From assembly GCA_964509845.1 (NCBI GenBank), contig CAZDZG010000007.1, positions 1 to 36,142 of the forward strand: a DNA stretch of 36,142 nt. The letters are read 5' to 3'. How positions within the stretch are numbered: the stretch's first letter is position 1; each line of letters opens with the position of its first letter. Shown piece after piece: positions 1 to 6,264 of the stretch. The notes beneath the pieces are model-generated. The model did no database searches. It was not told where the DNA came from and saw only the letters and a program-made list of their open reading frames with translations. The translations under genes were made by a program, and so were the position numbers. The DNA comes from WYZ-LMO6 sp964509845. GTDB lineage: Archaea; Hadarchaeota; Hadarchaeia; Hadarchaeales; WYZ-LMO6.

Positions 1-14
1 GGGGAGAAATCGAC

Positions 15-209
15 CTACCATTTCCGGTACTTCTGGATTTCCTCGGTCAGGTCCACGCTGGTGAGCATGACCGTCCTGCAGCAGTACCTCTTGAGCCCCA
101 TGTCGTCCAGCACGGTTCCAGGGTTCTCCCCCGCCCTGACCCTGCGGTCGAACTCCTCGTATTTGTCGGCCAGGAGCTTTCCGCAGGTGATGCACCTGAT
201 GGGCCTCAT
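15..209 (-). CDS. rpoN: DNA-directed RNA polymerase subunit N
   Basis: Small zinc-binding subunit of archaeal RNA polymerase (homologue of eukaryotic RPB10), part of the assembly platform of the core enzyme. The 64-residue product begins MRPIRCITCGK and carries the family zinc site: an N-terminal CxxC and a CC pair in KRYCCRT. I start it at the ATG at 209 because a GGTGAGGGG ribosome site lies just upstream and the family always starts close to the first CxxC; the open frame continues further upstream but overlaps rpsI. It lies 4 nt after rpsI, the standard archaeal order. Length is normal for the family. Confidence 0.96.
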   Translation of the reverse strand: MRPIRCITCGKLLADKYEEFDRRVRAGENPGTVLDDMGLKRYCCRTVMLTSVDLTEEIQKYRKW

Positions 210-213
210 CCCC

Positions 214-609
214 TCACCTATAGCTCTTCTGGTATTTGGCCCTCGCCCCATATCCCTCGGGCTTCTTGGGCAGCTTGAATCTGGTGTCGCTCTTGATGAG
301 GGTCCAGTCGTACTGCCTGAAGATCTCCCTGAGATCCGGTTTCTCCTCCTTGGCCCACTCTATCAGGCCCCTGGCTATGGCCGTTCTGGCTGCATCCGCC
401 TGCCCCATCACCCCTCCTCCCCTCATCCTTACCCTTATGTCCACCCGCTTGGCCACCTCTCCGGCCAGCAGCAGGGGCTCCAGGATCTTCAACCTGGCGA
501 GCTCCGGCCCGTAATTTTCAAGCGGGACCCCGTTGAGATAAACCCTCCCGGTTCCCTCCGTGATGACTGCCCTGGCCACCGCCGCCTTCCTCCTTCCCGT
601 CTCTATCAC
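214..609 (-). CDS. rpsI: 30S ribosomal protein S9 (uS9)
   Basis: Small-subunit ribosomal protein whose C-terminal tail reaches toward the P-site tRNA. The 131-residue product has the archaeal S9 pattern: an N-terminal GRRKAAVARA stretch, a central RVRMRGGGVMGQADAAR block, and the hallmark basic tail ending YQKSYR. It starts at GTG 609, 11 nt after the end of rplM, and is followed 4 nt later by rpoN, so it is an internal cistron of the ribosomal operon. No abnormality is seen. Confidence 0.96.
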   Translation of the reverse strand: MIETGRRKAAVARAVITEGTGRVYLNGVPLENYGPELARLKILEPLLLAGEVAKRVDIRVRMRGGGVMGQADAARTAIARGLIEWAKEEKPDLREIFRQYDWTLIKSDTRFKLPKKPEGYGARAKYQKSYR

Positions 610-620
610 CCTTTTCCCGC

Positions 621-1043
621 TCAGAACTTACCCCCCAACAACTTACTGAGCTCCCCCACTTTAATAAACCGGGTCCCCGGTTTCACCTCAGCCTCCGGGA
701 TCCTGGTCAGCTCCCTCCCCTCGAGCTCGGGCGGGATCCCGACGTACACCCTTAGCCGGCGGTAGGCCTTTCTCCCCTTCTCCCTGTGCTTGGGCAGCAT
801 GCCCCTTATGGTAAGCCTCACCAGGTCATCCGGCCTCCTATAGTGAAAGGGGCCCTTGCGCGGGTTGGCCAGGTTCCTGGTTCTAAACCAGGCCTGGTAG
901 GTGGCCAGGATGGAGGGCTTCTTGCCGGTGATCACCACCTCCTCCGCGTTCACGATGGCTATCCTGTCCCCCTCCAGCAGCCGTTTGGCCACCACGCTGG
1001 CCAGCCTGCCCAACACGTGCCCGCTACCATCCACCACCAGCAT
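621..1043 (-). CDS. rplM: 50S ribosomal protein L13 (uL13)
   Basis: Large-subunit ribosomal protein of 140 residues. The N-terminal DGSGHVLGRLASVVAKRLL and the central GPFHYRRPDDLVRLTIRGML block are characteristic of archaeal L13, as is the KLLGGKF end. ATG start at 1043, 4 nt after the rpl18e stop. Second cistron of the rpl18e-rplM-rpsI-rpoN operon. Confidence 0.96.
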   Translation of the reverse strand: MLVVDGSGHVLGRLASVVAKRLLEGDRIAIVNAEEVVITGKKPSILATYQAWFRTRNLANPRKGPFHYRRPDDLVRLTIRGMLPKHREKGRKAYRRLRVYVGIPPELEGRELTRIPEAEVKPGTRFIKVGELSKLLGGKF

Positions 1044-1047
1044 CCTC

Positions 1048-1410
1048 TCACTCCACTATCCTCAGCCCCTTTCCCTCCGGGTTCCGTTCGAGCAGCTCCG
1101 CAAAGGTGAGGGCCTCTCCCCCTTTCTCAAGGATCTTCCTCTTGGCGGGGATGGAGAACTTGAAGGCGGCCACCCTTACGGGCCTGGTGAGCCTCCCCGC
1201 CGCCAGCACCTTGCCTGGCACCACCAGCGTTTCCCCCTCCTTGCCGTACCTCTCCAGCTTGCTCAGGTTCACCTCTGCCCTGTGCCTCCTGGGGCGGGAG
1301 AGCCTATCGGCTATGTCCAGCCAGACCTTCACCCCCCTCCTCTTCCCTTCCCTCCTCAGCCTTCGTATGAGGGCCTTGAGCACGGGATTGGTCGGACCGG
1401 TGGGTCGCAT
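1048..1410 (-). CDS. rpl18e: 50S ribosomal protein L18e (eL18)
   Basis: Archaeal/eukaryotic-type large-subunit protein, 120 residues, recognised by the start MRPTGPTNPVLKALIRRLRR and the later VVPGKVLAAG and VRVAAFKFS stretches. The open frame extends about 100 codons upstream, but that region overlaps the divergent promoter and smc, and the ATG at 1410 lies about 25 nt after a TATA-like box, as expected for a leaderless archaeal mRNA. First gene of the operon. In many archaea rps4, rps11 and rpoD precede it; here the divergent smc gene takes that place. Confidence 0.95.
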   Translation of the reverse strand: MRPTGPTNPVLKALIRRLRREGKRRGVKVWLDIADRLSRPRRHRAEVNLSKLERYGKEGETLVVPGKVLAAGRLTRPVRVAAFKFSIPAKRKILEKGGEALTFAELLERNPEGKGLRIVE

Positions 1411-1430
1411 ATTTCTTTTATGGATGGGGG

Positions 1431-1440
1431 GATTAAAGGG
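1431..1440 (-). promoter_or_regulatory. TATA-like box for the rpl18e operon
   Basis: On the minus strand this AT-rich block reads CCCTTTAATC. Its centre is about 25 nt before the rpl18e ATG, the spacing that gives a leaderless or nearly leaderless transcript in archaea. It sits in a 106-bp divergent spacer shared with smc. Confidence 0.55.
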
Positions 1441-1450
1441 TCTTTCCCAA

Positions 1451-1461
1451 AAGCTTATACC
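1451..1461 (+). promoter_or_regulatory. Possible TATA-like box for the smc-scpAB operon
   Basis: AAGCTTATAC, the most TATA-like block on the plus strand of the divergent spacer. It would place the transcript start near 1480, followed by a purine-rich ribosome site (GGAGGGGGA, 1503-1511) before the GTG at 1517. A second AT-rich block at 1471-1483 is an alternative. Confidence 0.4.
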
Positions 1462-1516
1462 CAAGCCCGGGAAAACTAAAATTGGCTGGCGGAGGGCGGG
1501 GGGAGGGGGAAGATGG

Positions 1517-3679
1517 GTGCCGTACGTCAGCAAGCTGGAGCTTAAGGGCTTCAAGTCGTTCAGGGACAGGGTGGAGCTCCCCCTCTCCAGGGGTCTTACG
1601 GTAATAGGGGGCCCCAACGGCTCCGGCAAGAGCAACCTGGTGGATGCCTTGTGTTTTGTCTTGGGATGGATGAGCGCCAAGACCATGAGGGCGGAGAGGT
1701 TTTCGGACTTCCTCTTCCGGTCCAAGGGAAGGTCGGTGCCCCGCGCCGAGGTCTCCCTCTACTTCAACAACGAGGATGGGGGTCTGAGGGTTGGCTCGAG
1801 CACGGTGGTGATCACTAGGATGGTGGACAGGGAGGGAAGATCCACTTACCTGCTCAACCGGAAGCGCCTGAGCAGACAGGAGGTGGTGGACTTGCTGGGG
1901 AAGGACCTTGGGATGGGGGAGTACAACTTCATCCTGCAGGGCGATGTGGACCGCTTTGTCAACATGAGCCCCCTGGAGAGGAGGGGGATAGTGGAGGAGC
2001 TGGCAGGAGTGGCGGAGTACGAGGCCAAGAAGGAGAGGGCCCTCTCGGAGCTGCAGAAGGTAGAAGGAAAGCTTTCCTCTCAGGAGGCCCTGCTCAAGGA
2101 GGTAGGGGAAACCCTTGAAAGGCTGAGGGTGGAGAGGGAAAATGCCCTCCTGTACCGGGAGCTCAGGGCGGAGCTGCTGGGGCTGAGGAAGGAAAAGTAC
2201 GAGCGGGACCTCTCGCGGGTGAGGGAGAGGAAGAAAGAACTGGAGGGGAAGCTGGCGAGGCTGGAGGAGGAGCGCCTTAGGCTGACGGAGAGGCTCTCCT
2301 CCCTCCAGGAGGAGGAGAGGAGGCTGGGGGAGGAGATAGAGAGGGGATCCCTTCCCCTGCTGGAGTCCGAGAGATGGAAGCAGAGGGTGAGGGACCTGAG
2401 GGAGCAGCTGGAGGGACTGAGGAGGAAGGAGAAGGCGGTGAGGGAGGAGCTGGAGAGGCTTAAGGAGGAGCTGAAGGGACTGGGTCCGTCGCTGGAGGAG
2501 CGCCTCTCCCGCCTCAAAGAGGGGTGTCGCAGGTTTCTGGAGCTCAGCGCCTCTTTCCTCAAGGGAAGGTACCGCTCTTCCGAGGAGGTGGTGGAGGAGC
2601 TGGCCAAGCTGAGGAGGGCGGTGGAGGAGCTGAGGAGGCTGGCCTCCGAGGTGGAGGAGGGGATGAGCCACCCCGACCCCCACGGCCTCCGGCGGGAAAG
2701 GATGGCCTACCTGAAGGCGAGGCTGGACGAGCTAGAGGAGACCGGGAGGGAGGTGCTGGAGAGGCTGCGGGAGGCCGAGAGGGAACAGGAACGCTGCCTT
2801 TCCAGGGAAAGGAGGGCGAGGGAGGAGCTGGAAAGGAGGAGGAGGGCTAGGGAGGAGCTGAGGAGGGGAATCGAGAGGCTGGAGGAGGAGAGGGCCTCCC
2901 TGGAGCGGAGGCTGAGGGAGCTGGGGCAGGAGAGGGGGGCCCTGGAGGCGGAGGAGAGGTCCCTTCTGGACAGGTTGAGGGAAGTGGAGAGGGAGGCCGG
3001 GAGGGAGGGGGTGAGGAGGGTGGAAGGAAGGGAGCTGGAGAGGAGGATCGAGGAGCTCGAGGCCAGGATGAGGGAGCTCGAACCCGTGAACATGAAGGCG
3101 GTGGAGCAGTTCAGGGAGGTGGAGGAGAAATACTCCTCCCTTAAGGAGACCCACGAGAAGCTGGAGCGGGAGAGGCAGGTGATCCTGAACTTCATGCAGG
3201 AGATAGAGAAGAGGAAGAGGGAGGCCTTCCTCTCCGTGTTCAAGGAGCTCTCGGAGAACTTCGGAAAGATTTTCTCAGAACTCTCCCCCGGCGGGGAGGC
3301 CAAGCTGGTCCTGGAGTGTGAGGAGGATCCCTTCAGGGGAGGGGTGGAGGTGGTGGCCAGGCCGGCGGGGAAGGAAGTCCTGAGGGCTGAGTCCATGTCG
3401 GGGGGGGAGAAGTCCCTTACGGCCCTGGCCTTCATCCTGGCCGTGCAGAGGCTCCGCCCCTCCTCCCTTTACGTCTTTGACGAGATAGACGCCCACCTGG
3501 ACGACGAGAAGGTCCCCAGGGTGGCCAGGCTGCTGAAGAAGTACGCCGAAAACTCGCAGGTGATCGTGGTCACCCTCAAGGATCCCATCATGAGCGTGGC
3601 GGACAGGCTCTTCGGCGTGACCATGGAGGGGGGGGTATCCAGGGTGGTCTCCCTGGACCTCTCCAAGTACGGGGGATGA
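1517..3679 (+). CDS. smc: SMC-family chromosome condensation ATPase, short and apparently without a hinge
   Basis: Chromosome-organising ATPase that forms a complex with the kleisin ScpA and with ScpB. Both ATPase halves are intact: Walker A GGPNGSGKSN near residue 31, the FILQGDVDRFVNMSPLERR Q-loop block, signature SMSGGEKS near 627, Walker B LYVFDEIDAHLDD near 652. The terminal lobes resemble euryarchaeal SMC closely. GTG 1517 is chosen because the conserved start (PYVSKLELKGFKSF) follows at once and a GGAGGGGGA ribosome site precedes it. The product is about 720 residues against roughly 1150-1200 for the family. Between the lobes there is only Glu/Arg/Leu-rich coiled coil broken near residues 381-389 by a Pro/Gly turn (GMSHPDPHG); no globular glycine-rich hinge is visible. 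Either this is a truly hinge-less SMC or the assembly collapsed a repetitive stretch in frame. Confidence 0.93.
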   Translation: MPYVSKLELKGFKSFRDRVELPLSRGLTVIGGPNGSGKSNLVDALCFVLGWMSAKTMRAERFSDFLFRSKGRSVPRAEVSLYFNNEDGGLRVGSSTVVITRMVDREGRSTYLLNRKRLSRQEVVDLLGKDLGMGEYNFILQGDVDRFVNMSPLERRGIVEELAGVAEYEAKKERALSELQKVEGKLSSQEALLKEVGETLERLRVERENALLYRELRAELLGLRKEKYERDLSRVRERKKELEGKLARLEEERLRLTERLSSLQEEERRLGEEIERGSLPLLESERWKQRVRDLREQLEGLRRKEKAVREELERLKEELKGLGPSLEERLSRLKEGCRRFLELSASFLKGRYRSSEEVVEELAKLRRAVEELRRLASEVEEGMSHPDPHGLRRERMAYLKARLDELEETGREVLERLREAEREQERCLSRERRAREELERRRRAREELRRGIERLEEERASLERRLRELGQERGALEAEERSLLDRLREVEREAGREGVRRVEGRELERRIEELEARMRELEPVNMKAVEQFREVEEKYSSLKETHEKLERERQVILNFMQEIEKRKREAFLSVFKELSENFGKIFSELSPGGEAKLVLECEEDPFRGGVEVVARPAGKEVLRAESMSGGEKSLTALAFILAVQRLRPSSLYVFDEIDAHLDDEKVPRVARLLKKYAENSQVIVVTLKDPIMSVADRLFGVTMEGGVSRVVSLDLSKYGG

Positions 3680-3682
3680 AGG

Positions 3683-4363
3683 ATGGAAGTGATGGTGGAC
3701 GAGCCCTTCGAGATCCTCCTTCACTTGGTCCAGGAGGGGAAGCTGGATCCCTGGGAGGTGGACATAGAGGTGGTGATGGGGACGCTTTTTGAAAGGCTCC
3801 GGGAGATGGACCTCAGGGCCTCGGGAAGGGCCCTCCTCTCCTCCTCCATCCTTCTCAGGATGAAGGCGGAGGGAAACGGGAACGGCAGGAAGGAGGAGGA
3901 ACTCCCGGAGCTACCGGAGCTCGAGCTCCCCGAGCTTGGTCCCCTGTTTCTGATCAGGCACGAGGGAAGGAAGGTGGGACTGGAGGAGCTCCTCTGGGCC
4001 CTCAGGGAGGCCCTGCGGGAGCTACCCTCCTCCAAGCCCTCACAGCGCAGGCTGGTGGAGAAGATGGTGAAGAGGATCAACGAGTTCAGGCTGAGGATAG
4101 AGGAGCACCTGGAGAGGCTCTATTCCAGGATCCTCTCCCTCTCCTCCGGCGGGGAGGTGCCTTTTTCCTCCCTCCTGGAGGAGAGGAGCAGGAGGGGGGT
4201 GGTCAGGACCCTTCTCCTCCTCCTCTTCCTCAGCCAGCGCGGGAAGATCAGGCTCAGGCAGGAGGAGCCCTTTGGAGAGATATACGTGAGCCCGATGGGG
4301 GATGGGAATGGGACTGGAGAAGGACAAGTCGCTGGTTTATGCGGCCCTTTACGCGAGCGATAG
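3683..4363 (+). CDS. scpA: Segregation and condensation protein A (kleisin)
   Basis: Kleisin subunit that bridges the SMC heads and recruits ScpB. The 226-residue product has a ScpA-type N-terminus (EPFEILLHLVQEGKLDPWEVDI), an acidic proline-rich linker near residues 72-90, and a C-terminal winged-helix-like part ending FGEIYVSPM. ATG 3683 lies 3 nt after the smc stop, so the genes are cotranscribed. The last roughly 25 residues (GDGNGTGEGQ...) are low-complexity and overlap the start of scpB; they are probably a dispensable extension. Confidence 0.92.
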   Translation: MEVMVDEPFEILLHLVQEGKLDPWEVDIEVVMGTLFERLREMDLRASGRALLSSSILLRMKAEGNGNGRKEEELPELPELELPELGPLFLIRHEGRKVGLEELLWALREALRELPSSKPSQRRLVEKMVKRINEFRLRIEEHLERLYSRILSLSSGGEVPFSSLLEERSRRGVVRTLLLLLFLSQRGKIRLRQEEPFGEIYVSPMGDGNGTGEGQVAGLCGPLRER

Positions 4364-4868
4364 GCCGCTGAGCTTCCAGGAGCTTAAGGACGTACTGGGG
4401 ACCTCCTCGGAAACCTACGTGGAGAAGCTGGTGGAGGAGCTGAGGAAGGACCTGGGCTCCACTTCGCCCTTCGAGCTGGTGAACACCGCCAAGGATGCGG
4501 TGATGCTCAGGTTGAAGGAGGAGTACCTCCCCAGGCTCAGGGGGCTGGTGAGGAAGGTCAAGCCTTCTAAGGGGTTGCTCAAGACGCTGGCCCTTATAGC
4601 CTACGAGCAGCCCATCCACCTGTCCAAGCTCGCCAGGCTCAGGGGGGGACATGTGTACGAGCACGTCAGACAGCTGCTCTCCCTGGGCTTCGTGGAGGCC
4701 AGGAGGGTGGGACGCACCAAGGTCCTCCGTACCTCCAAGAAGTTCGCCAGCTACTTCGGGCTGGAGGACGATGAGGAGCTCATCCACCGAAGGCTCCAGG
4801 AGGGACTGAACAGGCTGGGGGGAGGCAGGAGGAGGGCAGGAGCCGCGCCCGGGAGAAGGGCGGGCTAA
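4302..4868 (+). CDS. scpB: Segregation and condensation protein B
   Basis: Winged-helix dimer that binds ScpA in SMC complexes. The 188-residue product shows the family pattern: an N-terminal LVYAALYASDRPLSFQELKD helix-turn-helix, then TLALIAYEQPIHLSKLARLRG and VEARRVGRTKVLRTSKKFASYFGL. It starts inside the end of scpA, at ATG 4302 or ATG 4308, a 56-62 nt overlap that suggests translational coupling. The Arg/Gly-rich last 20 residues are probably unstructured. Final gene of the smc operon; a T-run follows the stop. Confidence 0.92.
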   Translation: MGMGLEKDKSLVYAALYASDRPLSFQELKDVLGTSSETYVEKLVEELRKDLGSTSPFELVNTAKDAVMLRLKEEYLPRLRGLVRKVKPSKGLLKTLALIAYEQPIHLSKLARLRGGHVYEHVRQLLSLGFVEARRVGRTKVLRTSKKFASYFGLEDDEELIHRRLQEGLNRLGGGRRRAGAAPGRRAG

Positions 4869-4870
4869 GT

Positions 4871-4876
4871 CTTTTT
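4871..4876 (+). terminator. Oligo-T archaeal terminator after scpB
   Basis: A run of six T lies 2 nt after the scpB stop codon, the simple oligo-T signal used by archaeal RNA polymerase. The gene that follows (S8e) starts only 25 nt later, so read-through may also occur. Confidence 0.45.
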
Positions 4877-4901
4877 TAGCGGGAGGGAGGAAAAAGGCGG
4901 T

Positions 4902-5278
4902 ATGAGCAGGTGGCAGGGGAGGTCGCTGAGGAAGCCCAGCGGTGGCAGGATCAAGAGGTGGAGGGAGAAGAGGAAGAGGGAGCTGGGAGAGGAATACGTG
5001 CCGGCGGTGGTGGGGGAGAAGGAAGAGAAGGTGATGGTGAGGACCATGGGAGGGGGAAGGAAGGTGAGGCTTAGGGTGGTGGAGAAGGCCAACGTTTTGG
5101 ATCCCAGAACGGGGAAGTACGCGGTGGTGAGGGTGCAGGGGGTGTTGGAGAACCCCTCCAACCCCCACTACGTTAGAAGGAACATAGTCACCAAGGGTGC
5201 CCTCATCAAGACGGAGCTGGGGAAGGCCAGGGTGGTGAGCAGACCCGGCCAGGATGGAGTGATCAACGCCGTCTTGGT
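4902..5278 (+). CDS. rps8e: 30S ribosomal protein S8e (3' end in assembly gap)
   Basis: Archaeal/eukaryotic-type small-subunit protein. The start MSRWQGRSLRKPSGGRIKR is diagnostic, followed by NVLDPRTGKYAVVRV, then NPHYVRRNIVTKGALI and RPGQDGVINAVLV. Archaeal S8e proteins usually end within a few residues of that last motif, so only a short tail and the stop are lost in the 100-N gap that begins at 5279. Reading on through the N run into the next gene is an artefact. Confidence 0.94.
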
Positions 5279-5378
5279 NNNNNNNNNNNNNNNNNNNNNN
5301 NNNNNNNNNNNNNNNNNNNNNNNNNNNNNNNNNNNNNNNNNNNNNNNNNNNNNNNNNNNNNNNNNNNNNNNNNNNNNN
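5279..5378. other. Assembly gap (100 N)
   Basis: Exactly 100 N, the usual placeholder for a gap of unknown size. It separates the S8e gene from an unrelated ribbon-helix-helix gene; the missing stretch must hold the end of S8e, an intergenic spacer and the start of the next gene. Confidence 0.98.
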
Positions 5379-5561
5379 GTGGAGAAGAAGGGGGAGGTGA
5401 GGGTGTTCCTGGACGGGCTGTACCTGAGGATCATCGACGACCTCATCACCGCGGGATACGGGACCAACCGGAGCGAAGTGGTACGAAAGATGGTCCACGA
5501 CTGGGTGATGAGCAACATAGGGGGATTCCACGGGCTGATGCAGTACGCCAAGAAGAAGTGA
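5379..5561 (+). CDS. Ribbon-helix-helix (CopG/Arc-type) DNA-binding protein, 5' end in gap
   Basis: The 60 visible residues read as a ribbon-helix-helix protein: a beta strand (GEVRVFLDGLYLRIIDDLI), then a helix-turn-helix with TNRSEVVRKMVHDWV, the pattern of small archaeal CopG-like regulators. The tail GGFHGLMQYAKKK is lysine-rich. Such proteins bind DNA as dimers; no operator can be assigned here. The true start is inside the gap, so the frame that runs on from S8e does not represent one protein. Confidence 0.75.
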   Translation: MEKKGEVRVFLDGLYLRIIDDLITAGYGTNRSEVVRKMVHDWVMSNIGGFHGLMQYAKKK

Positions 5562-5587
5562 CGATCACCCCCCACCTTTGCCAGCCC

Positions 5588-5618
5588 GGGGGGCAACCTT
5601 CCCCCAAGGTTGCCCCCC
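5588..5618. terminator. 13-bp perfect hairpin between convergent genes
   Basis: GGGGGGCAACCTT (5588-5600) and its exact complement (5606-5618) flank a five-C loop. It lies in the 63-bp spacer between the ends of the ribbon-helix-helix gene and the convergent PHP gene. A bidirectional transcription end or mRNA-protecting hairpin is the simplest reading; no T-run follows on either strand, so intrinsic termination is unproven. Confidence 0.55.
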
Positions 5619-5624
5619 GCCTTA

Positions 5625-6264
5625 TTATCTTAAGCCCACCGCCTTTTTCAGGATTTTGCCCAGGTAGCGGAGGAAGGGAAGGTTTTTGCCACCGATGGAA
5701 GTTTCCCCCTTTCTTATGGCTTCGAGCACCCCTTCCACTTTTCCTGCCTCCACCTCCGTATAGGCCAGACCCACCTCCTCCTCCGCATGTCCGTCCGAGC
5801 CGGCCGTGATGGGGAGTCCCCTTTTCCTGGCATACCTGAGGGCCAGGGGGTTGGAGAGGAAGTAGGAGCGGGAATTGAAGGCTTCGATGGCATCGAAGCG
5901 AGCGTGGTGCACCACCCCAGGCCTCCCGCTGAGCCAGAAGGGGTGAGCGGCCACGGCCACGCCCCCCTGCTCCCTTATGAGTTCCACCGTCTCCTCCGCA
6001 CCGAGTCCCGCCGGCACGGGCTTCCTCACCCCCAGACCTAGGATGTGCCCGTGCTTACTGGTCACCTCTATGCCCGGGATCACCAGGAAATCCCGAAACC
6101 TGGGAAGGAAGGGGAGCTCCCTCAGGGCCCCCAGCGAATCGTGGTCCGTGAAGGCCAGACCGTCCAGCCCCCTCTTCCTGAGGATCCTGCAGAGCATCCT
6201 CAGCGAGCACCGGCCGTCGTACGAGTGGGAGGTGTGCACGTGCAGGTCTAGGCGGGGCGTTCAC
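5625..6264 (-). CDS. PHP-domain metal-dependent phosphoesterase; start region frameshifted
   Basis: PHP family hydrolase (polymerase and histidinol phosphatase fold). Metal ligands are visible in order: LDLHVHTSHS, FTDHDS, IPGIEVTSKHGH, AAHPFW, GSDGHAEE. The intact frame opens only at a GTG (6239) that falls after the first histidine of HxH and so would destroy the metal site. Upstream, the same frame runs into the metG stop. A GTG at 6264 overlapping the metG stop (GTGA) is the natural coupled start, but it is in another frame; removing one C from the CCCC run near 6253-6256 gives MNARLDLHVHTSHS. I therefore infer a one-base frameshift or a sequencing error. Last gene of a phosphoesterase-metG-PHP run. 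Confidence 0.8.

Noticed and set aside
1433..2683. Long minus-strand open frame of 416 codons opposite smc
   Set aside because: It is a Leu/Pro/His-rich shadow of the GAG-rich coiled-coil coding sequence; GC-rich genes here give many such frames.
4902..5561. A single 219-codon frame joining S8e to a ribbon-helix-helix protein
   Set aside because: The frame runs through exactly 100 N of unknown true length; the two ends belong to unrelated families and S8e normally ends at the gap.
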